A stretch of 64,000 nt of DNA from Mesorhizobium sp. Root102. Lineage in GTDB: Bacteria > Pseudomonadota > Alphaproteobacteria > Rhizobiales > Rhizobiaceae. The DNA lies in contig NZ_LMCP01000034.1 in assembly GCF_001425625.1 (NCBI RefSeq), forward strand, positions 1 through 64,000, in the 5' to 3' direction. This document shows, one piece after another, positions 8,591 to 16,181 of the stretch. The notes beneath the pieces were generated by a model. It made no database searches. It was not told the origin of the DNA and saw nothing but the letters and a program-made list of their open reading frames with translations. A program made the translations under genes and the position numbers. The stretch's first letter is position 1. The number at the start of each line of letters is the position of its first letter.

Positions 8591-9505
8591 TCACTGTGCA
8601 ACAATGTTCGTTTCATCCAATCCAATAAGCGAACGCATCAGCGTTTCCCTTGCAGAGGCCAGATGCGTGCGGCAGGCCACCTCGATCCGAGCGGCGTTGC
8701 GGCTCTCGAGCGCATCGATATAGGCGATGTGTTCATGCAGCGCGGCAAGGTTGCGCTGCTTTTCGTCCTGCTTGTTCCACTGATAATGGTAGTGAAAAAT
8801 GAAGGTGATGATGTCGTAGAAATCATCGATGAAGCGGTTTGGTGACGCCTCGTTTATGAGCCGGTGAAACCGGTTGTCCAGGCCGGAGAAGTCGTGAAAG
8901 CGGCTTTCAACTCGTTCCAGCAGGTCGGCATGCGCCATCTTGAGCGCGGCGAGCTTCGACCATAGGGGAGAACTGTCAGGTTGCTGTGAAAACAGTTGTG
9001 CTGAACGCAGTTCGAACATCATCCGGATCTCGAACAATTCAAGTGCGAAGTCTTCGGTGAAGCCTTTGAAAAGCCAGCCTGTATTCGGTCTTTTTTCAAT
9101 CAGTCCGAACCGGCTGAAGCGGATCAGGAACTCGCGAATTCCGTTCGTCGCAACATTGAATTGCCGCGCTAGCTCAAGCTCGTTGATGCTGGTTCCGGGC
9201 CTGGTGTCACCCCGCAGCATCCACTCCATGAATTGTTGTTCGACATGCTTGGCGCGAGTCGTTGTCTCGACGTCCGGATAGTAGTCGTTGTCGTCGACTG
9301 CGCGGCCTGTCGCCTTGAAGCCATCTCGCTCAGTAACGAGGTCGCGGTGAACAAGTTCTCGTAGAACCTTTCTGACGGTCGTGCGGCTGACGCACATTCG
9401 CCGTCTGAGCTCATTTTCCGAGGGAAGTTCACCGACCAGTTGTCCATCGCGCAGCATACTAGCGGCGCGGTTGAACGCCTTCTTGTAGACGGTATCGGTT
9501 CGCAT
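8591..9505 (-). CDS. GntR-type regulator with two winged-helix domains and FCD
   Basis: A 304-residue protein with an unusual layout. A first GntR winged helix (about residues 5-65, with LPSENELRRRMCVSRTTVRK) is followed by a second one (about 85-145, with INELELARQFNVATNGIREF), then an FCD helical domain (about 150-300, with FHRLINEASPNRFIDDFYD). I chose the ATG at 9505 because GGGAGAGG precedes it closely; the open frame runs further upstream without another good site. It is divergent from a sugar-type ABC operon and presumably controls it. A long inverted repeat lies between them. Normal FCD regulators have only one DNA-binding head. Confidence 0.82.
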   Translation of the reverse strand: MRTDTVYKKAFNRAASMLRDGQLVGELPSENELRRRMCVSRTTVRKVLRELVHRDLVTERDGFKATGRAVDDNDYYPDVETTTRAKHVEQQFMEWMLRGDTRPGTSINELELARQFNVATNGIREFLIRFSRFGLIEKRPNTGWLFKGFTEDFALELFEIRMMFELRSAQLFSQQPDSSPLWSKLAALKMAHADLLERVESRFHDFSGLDNRFHRLINEASPNRFIDDFYDIITFIFHYHYQWNKQDEKQRNLAALHEHIAYIDALESRNAARIEVACRTHLASARETLMRSLIGLDETNIVAQ

Positions 9506-9548
9506 TGGACCTCTCCCAAACAATACCTTGTTCTTTCTAACATGAACT

Positions 9549-9601
9549 TTATCCATAAAAAACAACTTGACCCAACCGTGCCAGTTGTTTTTTATCGATA
9601 A
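9549..9601. promoter_or_regulatory. long inverted-repeat operator upstream of the sugar ABC operon
   Basis: Two 19-bp arms (9549-9567 and 9583-9601) are inverted copies with one mismatch, separated by 15 bp. Each arm contains an AAAAAACAACT core, and the right arm also has the palindrome TTATCGATAA. Lying in the divergent region, it is the likely binding site of the two-headed GntR regulator. Confidence 0.7.
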
Positions 9602-9672
9602 GAAGAGGACCTGAACACGATCTGAGTTTTTGACGACGCGGCTTGCATCAAGCCTCGGCGGGGAGGGGAGCT

Positions 9673-10725
9673 TTGCCTGAAACGGGAGACACCGGCACCA
9701 CTGTCGGCGAGGCCGCATTGCCATCACCCAGGAAGCAAGAAGCCGTTCCCGGTCTTGCGCTTGGCCTTGTCCTGCTGAGCGCTGGTCCGGTCGTCATCCT
9801 GGCGTTGCTGATCGTCGTTCTCAGCTTTCTGTCCCCCTATTTCCTGACAGGGCGCAACCTCAGCAACATCCTCGCCCAGACCGCCGTCATCTCCGTTGTG
9901 GCGATGGGGCAGCATCTGGTCATCCTGACACGCGGTATCGATCTCTCCGTCGGCTCCAACGTCGCGCTGGCTTCCGTCGTCGGCGCGCTGAGCTTTCATG
10001 CCGGCGCCCCCGCCTTCGCTGTGATCGCGGTGATGATCGCCTCCGGTGCGGCGGTCGGCGCCATCAACGGGCTTTTCTACGTTTTCGGCCGGTTGCCGCA
10101 TCCTTTCATCATCACACTGGCCACGTTGAGCATCGCCAAGGGATTGGCGCTCCGGCTGGCCGATGGGCGCGCCATCCCTGGAATGCCAGATACCATCGAT
10201 GCGCTTGGCCGCGAGGCGGTCTGGGGTTTGCCTGGATCGGTTTTCGTGGTCGCGGGCGTTGCCGCGGTCCTTTTCATCATGGCCAAAACGATGGTGTGGG
10301 GGCGCTGGATCTATGCCGTTGGCGGCCGACCGGATGCCGCCGTGCGCATGGGCATTCCCGTGTCCTGGGTCCTGGTTTCGGTCTATGTGATCTCTGGGCT
10401 GTGCGCCGGCATCGGCGCGGTCATCCTTGCCGGCCGTACCGACGCCGGTTCGCCCTTGTTCGGCAATCAGCTGGAACTGGATACGATCGCGGCGGTGATC
10501 ATCGGCGGCGCCAGTTTTCTTGGCGGCCGCGGCCATCTTGGCCATGCCTTGATCGGCGCGCTCATGATTGGCGTTATCCGCAACGCGCTCAACCTGCTCA
10601 ATGTCAACGTTTTTTTTCAACTGATCGTCATCGGCGTGGTCATCGTCATAGCGGTCGAGTCCGACGTGCTGCGCAACTATCTCGAAGGGCGTGTGCGTGT
10701 CATGCAAGCCGGGAGGCAGTCATGA
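9673..10725 (+). CDS. sugar ABC transporter permease (RbsC/FrcC-like)
   Basis: A 350-residue polytopic permease of the ribose/fructose type (CUT2), with about nine hydrophobic segments and the conserved ILTRGIDLSVGS and FLGGRGHLGHALIGA motifs. I prefer a TTG start at 9673 because GGGAGGGGAG lies just upstream. It is the first gene of an operon with an ATPase (4-bp overlap), a periplasmic binding protein and, after a terminator, a zinc dehydrogenase. It would form the channel, probably as a homodimer, since only one permease gene is present. Confidence 0.88.
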   Translation: MPETGDTGTTVGEAALPSPRKQEAVPGLALGLVLLSAGPVVILALLIVVLSFLSPYFLTGRNLSNILAQTAVISVVAMGQHLVILTRGIDLSVGSNVALASVVGALSFHAGAPAFAVIAVMIASGAAVGAINGLFYVFGRLPHPFIITLATLSIAKGLALRLADGRAIPGMPDTIDALGREAVWGLPGSVFVVAGVAAVLFIMAKTMVWGRWIYAVGGRPDAAVRMGIPVSWVLVSVYVISGLCAGIGAVILAGRTDAGSPLFGNQLELDTIAAVIIGGASFLGGRGHLGHALIGALMIGVIRNALNLLNVNVFFQLIVIGVVIVIAVESDVLRNYLEGRVRVMQAGRQS

Positions 10726-11507
10726 GCGCCGTTGCAGTCAATGCCGATCACACTGTCACCGCCGACCATCCCGTGCTGGCGGTCCGCGGTGCCACCAAAC
10801 GTTTCGGTTCGGTTCTGGCCCTGGATGATGTCAGCATCGAGGTGCGGCGAGGCGAGATCGTCGGCCTGCTCGGCGACAATGGCGCGGGCAAATCGACGCT
10901 GACCAAATGCATCAGCGGCGTGCACCAACTCGATGCCGGCGCGATTCTCCTGGACGGTGCGCCAACGCAGATACGCTCCCCTGCGGATGCGCGCTTCGCC
11001 GGCATCGAGACCGTCTATCAGGATCTCGCGTTGTTCGACAATCTGACGCCGGGACAGAATTTCTTTGCCGGTCGTGAGCTGGCTGGCCCGCAATGGCTTC
11101 CGCGCGGCCTGCGATTTCTTCAACAGCGCAAGATGGACGCCGAAACCCGCGTTCTGCTGGCAAATCTCAAGGTGACGCTGCCGCGGCTGGATGCCGTGGT
11201 CGCCATGATGTCGGGCGGACAAAGGCAGGCAATCGCCGTGGCGCGCTCGACTGTGTTTGCCCGCAAGGTCGTGATGCTCGATGAACCGACCGCCGCACTT
11301 GGCCTGCGTGAATCGCGGCAAGTGCTCAACCTGGTTGCCGCCCTGCGTGACCAGGGCAACGCCGTCATCCTGATAACCCACAACATGGAACATGTCGTCG
11401 AACTTGCCGATCGCGCCGTGGTGCTTCGCCAGGGCCGCAAGGTTGGTGAACTTGTGCCGACCAAGGACAATAAGCAGGAGCTGGTTTCCATGATCGTTGG
11501 AGCCTGA
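10722..11507 (+). CDS. sugar ABC transporter ATPase (single-domain, FrcA-like)
   Basis: A 261-residue ATPase. Walker A is GDNGAGKST, the signature is the variant MSGGQRQAIAVAR, Walker B is VVMLDEPT and the switch His is in LITHNMEH. It has one nucleotide-binding domain, as in fructose-type FrcA, rather than the double RbsA form. The ATG overlaps the permease stop as ATGA, so translation is coupled. It powers the import of the sugar bound by the next gene product. Confidence 0.88.
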   Translation: MSAVAVNADHTVTADHPVLAVRGATKRFGSVLALDDVSIEVRRGEIVGLLGDNGAGKSTLTKCISGVHQLDAGAILLDGAPTQIRSPADARFAGIETVYQDLALFDNLTPGQNFFAGRELAGPQWLPRGLRFLQQRKMDAETRVLLANLKVTLPRLDAVVAMMSGGQRQAIAVARSTVFARKVVMLDEPTAALGLRESRQVLNLVAALRDQGNAVILITHNMEHVVELADRAVVLRQGRKVGELVPTKDNKQELVSMIVGA

Positions 11508-11595
11508 TCCGTTCGAGATTTGGGGACCGTTCCGGTCCGCAAATGCCTGAAGCGACTTCCGCCGGAAGACGCCTCAATTCCAAGGGAGGAATGGA

Positions 11596-12516
11596 ATGCC
11601 AATGAACCTAAAACTGTTCGCTGGGCTGGCGATCGCCGTTGCGTTTGCGATGCCGGCTTCGGCCGCCGACAAGATCAAGGTCGGTCTGATTACGAAATTC
11701 CCGGTGCCGTTCTACTCGACCATGGAGGATGCCGCCAAGAAATACGCGGCCGCTCATCCCGAGATCGAACTCGTCACCGGCCAGGGCCAGGCGGCTACCG
11801 ACATCGAAGGCCAGATCGCCCTGATCGAGTCCATGATCACGCAAGGCGTCAAGGGTCTGGCGATCACTCCGGTCGATCCGACCGTTGCGCCGGCGCTCGA
11901 CAAGGCGGTCGCTGCCGGCGTCAAGGTGGTTCTCGTCGACAACAGCATTCCTGACTGGAAAGGTCAGACAGCACTGGTTTCGACCAACAATCTCAACGGC
12001 GGCAAGATCGCCGGAGAGTACCTGAAGACCGTGCTCAAGAGCGGCGACAAGATCGGAATCCTGCAAGGCGTTCCCGGAGTGCCGGCTCTGGACGACCGCG
12101 TCACCGGCATGATGGAGGGCCTCGGCGAGGTCAAGGTCGAGGTCGTCGGCAAGGGTGCAACCAACTGCACGCTCGAACTTGGCACGTCAGTGACCGAAGA
12201 CATCCTGACCGCCAATCCCGATCTCAAGGCGATCTACGCTGCCTGCGGCCCGCCAATCCCGGGCGCCGTCAAGTCGATCAGCAATGCCGGCATTGCCAAC
12301 GACAAGATCATCCTGGTCGGCTTCGACGCCTGCTGCGGTGAGATCGAAGCGATCAAGTCGGGCGCGGAAGATGCCAGCGTTGCACAATTTCCGGCAAAAA
12401 TGGGCGAGCTTGGCATCGACACCGTCGTCAAGGCGATCCGCGGGGAGACGGTCGAGGCCAATGTGGATACCGGCGCCGGCCTCGTGACGCTGCAGAACGT
12501 CAAGGACTTCGAGTGA
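11596..12516 (+). CDS. periplasmic sugar-binding protein of ABC importer
   Basis: A 306-residue periplasmic binding protein of the ribose/galactose class (Peripla_BP_4). An N-terminal signal peptide ends near MPASAADKIK. The mature domain begins with KVGLITKFPVPFY and shows typical segments such as GLAITPVDPTVAPAL. Two cysteine-rich spots (ATNCTLE and FDACCGE) are uncommon in this family and could form disulfides. AGGGAGGA precedes the ATG. It follows the permease and ATPase, and its transcript ends at a strong terminator. Ligand unknown; the downstream polyol-type dehydrogenase suggests a sugar or sugar acid. Confidence 0.87.
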   Translation: MPMNLKLFAGLAIAVAFAMPASAADKIKVGLITKFPVPFYSTMEDAAKKYAAAHPEIELVTGQGQAATDIEGQIALIESMITQGVKGLAITPVDPTVAPALDKAVAAGVKVVLVDNSIPDWKGQTALVSTNNLNGGKIAGEYLKTVLKSGDKIGILQGVPGVPALDDRVTGMMEGLGEVKVEVVGKGATNCTLELGTSVTEDILTANPDLKAIYAACGPPIPGAVKSISNAGIANDKIILVGFDACCGEIEAIKSGAEDASVAQFPAKMGELGIDTVVKAIRGETVEANVDTGAGLVTLQNVKDFE

Positions 12517-12524
12517 GCCATCGA

Positions 12525-12557
12525 TGGTCCGGCGGAGTACTCCGCCGGACCATTTTT
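12525..12557 (+). terminator. strong intrinsic terminator after the sugar-binding protein
   Basis: A perfect 28-bp palindrome (12525-12552), centred on GTAC, is followed by five T residues. It separates the ABC operon from the dehydrogenase gene. Confidence 0.9.
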
Positions 12558-12608
12558 CCATTGTCGGGCCAATACAACTTCCGTTAGCGAAGGGTTGAAA
12601 TTACATCC

Positions 12609-13643
12609 ATGGACCCCACCATCAAAGTCGTCCGATGCGCCGAGCCCGGCAAGCTGGTGTTAGAGGAGCAGCAGGCGCCAGGCAGTCCCCCGGAAGGCTG
12701 GGCCCTGGTCAATGTCGCCTATGTCGGAATATGCGGAACCGATTACCACATCTTCGAAGGCAGGCATCCTTATCTCGCCTATCCGCGCGTCATGGGCCAT
12801 GAGTTTTCGGGAACGATCGCGGCAATCAACGCGCCTGCGGGCCTGTCGGTCGGACAGCAGGTCCTCATCAATCCTTATCTAGCCTGCGGAAATTGTTCGG
12901 CCTGTCGCCATGGCAAGCCGAACTGCTGCATCGCGATAGAAGTGCTTGGCGTGCACCGTGACGGTGCCATGAGTGAGCAGATTCTCGTGCCGGCGCAGAA
13001 TCTCATATCGGCGGTCGGCCTGTCACCTGTCGAGGCGGCTACGGTCGAATTTCTGGCCATCGGTGCTCATGCGGTCCGCAGATCCATGGCCGGGCCGGGC
13101 AATCGAACCTTGGTCATCGGCGCCGGCCCGATCGGCCTTGGTGTCGCGCTTTTCGCCCGCATAGCGCGACAGAACGTGACCGTGATGGACGTCAATGCCG
13201 AGCGGCTGGCTTTTGCAGCAAAGCAAGGCTTCCTGGTGATCGACGGCTCAAAGGGATCGATCATTGAGACGATAGCGGAGCGAACCGCCAAAACAGGTTT
13301 CGATGTCGTCTTCGATGCAACCGGAAACAGCCGTTCGATGCAGTCTGCCTTTGCCTATGTTGCCCACGGCGGCGTCATGGTGATGGTCAGCGTCGTACAG
13401 GACGACATAACCTTCTCCGATCCAGAGTTTCACAAGCGGGAAATGATGCTGATCGGCAGTCGCAACGCGACGCAGGCCGACTTTCAGCACGTGATTGCCT
13501 CGATCCGTGATGGAAAAATACCAACCGACCAACTCGTCACCCACCGCACCACCCTGCGTGACAGCCCACGCGATATCGCGATCTGGGCGCTGCAGAAATC
13601 CGGTCTGATCAAGGCCGTCATCGACGTGGCCGCATCTGGCTGA
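12609..13643 (+). CDS. zinc-dependent alcohol/polyol dehydrogenase (MDR family)
   Basis: A 344-residue medium-chain dehydrogenase of the sorbitol/threonine/galactonate dehydrogenase type. Catalytic zinc ligands are Cys42 in GICGTDYH and the MGHE pair (His63, Glu64 region). The structural zinc cysteines are in CGNCSACRHGKPNCC. The nucleotide fold motif GAGPIGLG is present. It follows the sugar ABC operon beyond a terminator, so it probably has its own promoter, yet it is likely to oxidise the imported sugar or sugar acid. The next gene is a permease fragment, so the locus downstream has been rearranged. Confidence 0.85.
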   Translation: MDPTIKVVRCAEPGKLVLEEQQAPGSPPEGWALVNVAYVGICGTDYHIFEGRHPYLAYPRVMGHEFSGTIAAINAPAGLSVGQQVLINPYLACGNCSACRHGKPNCCIAIEVLGVHRDGAMSEQILVPAQNLISAVGLSPVEAATVEFLAIGAHAVRRSMAGPGNRTLVIGAGPIGLGVALFARIARQNVTVMDVNAERLAFAAKQGFLVIDGSKGSIIETIAERTAKTGFDVVFDATGNSRSMQSAFAYVAHGGVMVMVSVVQDDITFSDPEFHKREMMLIGSRNATQADFQHVIASIRDGKIPTDQLVTHRTTLRDSPRDIAIWALQKSGLIKAVIDVAASG

Positions 13644-13968
13644 CTTTCCTTTGCCTCGGCGATCGTGACGATCATTGCGCTCAACGGCCATTTTTACCAC
13701 ACCGCCCTCGGCCGTGCCTTCCGCGCCACCTCGGACGCCGCCGTGACGGCGGGGCTGATGGGGATAGAGCCGAAGCGGATTTTCGCCATCGCCACCGGGA
13801 TCGCCATGGTCGTGGTGACGCTGGCGGCGCTCTATCTCGGCATGCGGGCGAACTTCGACCCCTCGATCGGGCCGGCGCGGCTGATCTATGCCTTCGAGGC
13901 GGTGATCATCGGCGGCCTCGGCAGCCTATGGGGGACGCTTGCCGGCGGGATCATCATCGGCGTGGCGT
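13644..13968 (+). pseudogene. fragment of branched-chain amino-acid-type ABC permease (LivH-like)
   Basis: Directly after the dehydrogenase stop an in-frame segment encodes the C-terminal part of a LivH-type permease: LGRAFRATSDAAVTAGLMGI, then hydrophobic helices and FEAVIIGGLGSLWGTLAGG. Homology ends near 13968, and the frame runs on into unrelated sequence to a stop at 14024. N-terminal helices and the last helix are missing and no partner genes are present, so it is a remnant. Confidence 0.75.
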
Positions 13969-14160
13969 TCTGTTACGAACGCATAGAGCGCAATGAGCCG
14001 TTCCTGGAAGAAGCCGTGATTTGAGATCGGCGAGCCGCCGACAAGCTCGGTGCGCGGATGTAAAGTGCTATACGCAATGCATAGGGCGGTGGTGTAGAAT
14101 GATGTGGAACTCGGCGGGTCTGCTGCCCACCGACAGCTTGTGAACGAGGTGGAGAATTTG

Positions 14161-14652
14161 ATGCGGAACACGATGCTGGGCTTCGCGGCACTTGCCCTGG
14201 CCGCGTGCCAATCGGTCCCCGAAGCGCCGCAATCAGCCGTTCTCGAACCTGCGTCGGATCCTGCTACTGTTCCTCCTCAACCGGTCCCTCCTGGCTCCGC
14301 AATCATGGATCAATCCGTGACGATCACGCCCCCTGCGAAGGGCGTTCCAACAAAGTACGCCGCATTTTCGGGCATGTGGGTTGGGCGATTGGAGGGGACG
14401 GATGAAGCCAAGGTCGCTATGCAGACGATCTCTCCGAACGGCAAAGTGACGGTCACCTTTGCGTGGGGAATGCTGGGCGACAACAATCCGGGAGAGGCCG
14501 CCGGAGCAGGAAAAATTGCAGGGACTACGTTGAAGCTTGGGCGCCTCCCGAATGGTGCGGACGTCAGTTTTATGATGCTGCCCGACGGAACCCTGGCCGG
14601 AACCGTTATGCTTGCCGGCCAGACCTACACGGGCGTATTCATCAGGCAATGA
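14161..14652 (+). CDS. small predicted lipoprotein
   Basis: A 163-residue protein with a lipoprotein signal: a short hydrophobic stretch ending in ALAACQS, so Cys16 would be lipidated. A Pro/Ala-rich linker (about 20-55) follows, then a small beta-rich domain (about 60-163) with repeated Gly turns such as GMWVGRLEGTD and GTVMLAGQTYTG. GAGGTGGAG lies just upstream of the ATG. I do not recognise the family. It stands alone between a permease fragment and a transposase element, with no operon partner. Confidence 0.7.
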   Translation: MRNTMLGFAALALAACQSVPEAPQSAVLEPASDPATVPPQPVPPGSAIMDQSVTITPPAKGVPTKYAAFSGMWVGRLEGTDEAKVAMQTISPNGKVTVTFAWGMLGDNNPGEAAGAGKIAGTTLKLGRLPNGADVSFMMLPDGTLAGTVMLAGQTYTGVFIRQ

Positions 14653-14681
14653 CCAAAAGCATCCAACCGGTCACATTGTGG

Positions 14682-14737
14682 AATTACGGTGACAGTGCAC
14701 GTTTTGCCATGTTCGCCGGCTGCCGTTTTGTGCACCG
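14682..14737 (+). repeat. solo copy of the RAYT element 5' end (REP-like)
   Basis: Bases 14682-14700 match the 19-bp REP-like end of the nearby transposase unit exactly, and similarity continues, more weakly, for about 35 bp more (TTTTGCCAT, TTCG). It is a separate partial copy about 400 bp upstream of the intact element. The remaining sequence between 14738 and 14998 shows nothing I can identify. Confidence 0.7.
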
Positions 14738-14998
14738 TACTTGCTGTCCAAATCGCACGCGTTCTTCGCTTGCCAGCAGCTCATCGCCAAGGTCTTCAAG
14801 GTGAGATTACTACAAATGCCGATGTGATGCGGATATTGGCGAAGGCGCGCGGGGCCGATTAATCACAGCTTTTGTTGTCTTGAGGGCCTGCAACCGTTCG
14901 CCAGGTTCCGGTCGCCACAGCCAGTCAGGTGGAGTTGCCCTACAGCCGTGGAGATGAATATCCGGCAAACCGTCGCCTTTGGGGTTGCCAATGGCCGT

Positions 14999-15080
14999 GC
15001 TGACACGAAGCCGCATAAATACTTGGCTCCGTTGGGAGTTGCCTGGCTCCATCGTGTCAAAATGACTCCTATCCATACAT
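14999..15080 (+). repeat. left 82-bp direct repeat of the RAYT unit
   Basis: Imperfect direct copy of 15832-15913, same length, with about a dozen substitutions and no obvious gap. Confidence 0.8.
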
Positions 15081-15081
15081 C

Positions 15082-15100
15082 AATTACGGTGACAGTGCAC
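15082..15100 (+). repeat. left 19-bp inverted repeat (REP-like)
   Basis: The exact reverse complement occurs at 15810-15828, where it overlaps the transposase stop codon (15824-15826). A third, direct copy is at 14682-14700. Confidence 0.85.
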
Positions 15101-15145
15101 TTTTTGCCATATTCGTCCGACCGCCATTATGCGTAGATTGCCCCC

Positions 15146-15826
15146 ATGGCTCGCCTCGCTCGCATTGTCGTTCCCGGTCTGCCGCATCACGTAACCCAGC
15201 GGGGTAACGGGCGCGCCAAACTGTTTTTCACGCCGCAAGACTATGCGCTCTACAAAAACCTCCTGGTCGAGCATTGCCGCGTCGCCGATGTCGGCATCTG
15301 GGCGTGGTGCCTGATGCCGAACCACGTACACCTCATCCTGACGCCGGCCGATCCGGATGGGCTGCGGCGCGCGCTCGCCAAGGTGCACCGCGCCTATGCG
15401 GGGACCATTCACGCGCGGCAAAAGAAAACCGGGCATTTCTGGCAGGGTCGCTTCGGCACTGTTGCCATGGACGAGGATCATCTCTTGTCGGCAGTGCGTT
15501 ATGTGGGGCTGAACCCTGTACGCGCGAGGTTGGTCAAGCAGGCCGCAGACTGGCCCTGGTCAAGCGCTCGGGCGCATCTGACGGATGAACCCGACGGCGT
15601 TACGGATCTGGGGCCGATGAAGGACCGGTTGCCGTCGTCGACTGGGCTGTTCGATCTGCTCGAGACGGATGTCGCGGCTTTCGACGCATTGCGTAAGGCC
15701 GAGAGCATCGGTCGCCCGGTGGGCAGTGAGGCATTTCTGGATCGGATTGCCGGGCAACTTGGAAAAGCCGTAAGGCCGGGAAAGCGAGGCAGGCGGCGAA
15801 AAGAAAATAGTGCACTGTCACCGTAA
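15146..15826 (+). CDS. REP-associated tyrosine transposase (RAYT)
   Basis: A 226-residue Y1/IS200-like transposase of the REP-associated branch. The HUH motif is in MPNHVHLIL, and the likely catalytic Tyr is in AVRYVGLNPVRA. The N-terminal HHVTQRGNGR and the GHFWQGRF segment are hallmarks of the group. The C-terminus is basic (RPGKRGRRRKE) and probably binds DNA. The stop codon lies inside the right inverted repeat. Such proteins bind and cleave REP hairpins and usually move REP sequences rather than themselves. Confidence 0.9.
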   Translation: MARLARIVVPGLPHHVTQRGNGRAKLFFTPQDYALYKNLLVEHCRVADVGIWAWCLMPNHVHLILTPADPDGLRRALAKVHRAYAGTIHARQKKTGHFWQGRFGTVAMDEDHLLSAVRYVGLNPVRARLVKQAADWPWSSARAHLTDEPDGVTDLGPMKDRLPSSTGLFDLLETDVAAFDALRKAESIGRPVGSEAFLDRIAGQLGKAVRPGKRGRRRKENSALSP

Positions 15827-15831
15827 TTCGC

Positions 15832-15913
15832 GCTGACGCTAAGCCGCATGAATACTTGGTTCTGTTGAGAGTTTTCTGGCTCCATCGTGCCGAAATAAAT
15901 CCTATCCATACAT
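15832..15913 (+). repeat. right 82-bp direct repeat of the RAYT unit
   Basis: Partner of 14999-15080, starting three bases after the right inverted repeat. The following stretch 15914-16181 has no gene. It holds an AT-rich dyad, TACAAT (15915-15920) and ATTGTA (15928-15933), which may belong to the promoter of the secretion operon. Confidence 0.8.
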
Positions 15914-16181
15914 GTACAATATATAAAATTGTAAATTAGATTCTTCTTATGAATAGGCGAGGATTAGCTTGTCCGTTTCTTCGCGGGCTCTTAACAGGCC
16001 GTCACGGGTGTGTTACCAATTTTTGCTTCCGGGGGTAGCGCGGGCGATCATCGCCCTCAAACCCAGAAAAGCGGCGGAGAGTTTCATGTCGGGCGCCACG
16101 CTTGGCATTGCCGATCCTAGGCGTGCCGACGTTGGGCAGGTTGCGACTTCCAGTTCATCGCCGCCTGATGCCTGAACTGGA

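Larger units (their letters stand above)
14999..15913 (+). mobile_element. RAYT unit with nested direct and inverted repeats
   Basis: An 82-bp imperfect direct repeat (14999-15080 and 15832-15913) brackets a 19-bp perfect inverted repeat (15082-15100 and 15810-15828), which in turn brackets a Y1-type transposase gene. The outer repeats share stretches such as TGGCTCCATCGTG and CCTATCCATACAT. This layout fits a REP-associated tyrosine transposase locus rather than a classical insertion sequence. Confidence 0.75.

Noticed and set aside
10296..10721. Upstream extension of the sugar ATPase reading frame
   Set aside because: It lies inside the permease gene in another frame; the ATGA overlap at 10722 gives a better start.
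15969..16175. Small frame upstream of the type I secretion ATPase
   Set aside because: No ribosome-binding site and no similarity; more likely leader sequence.
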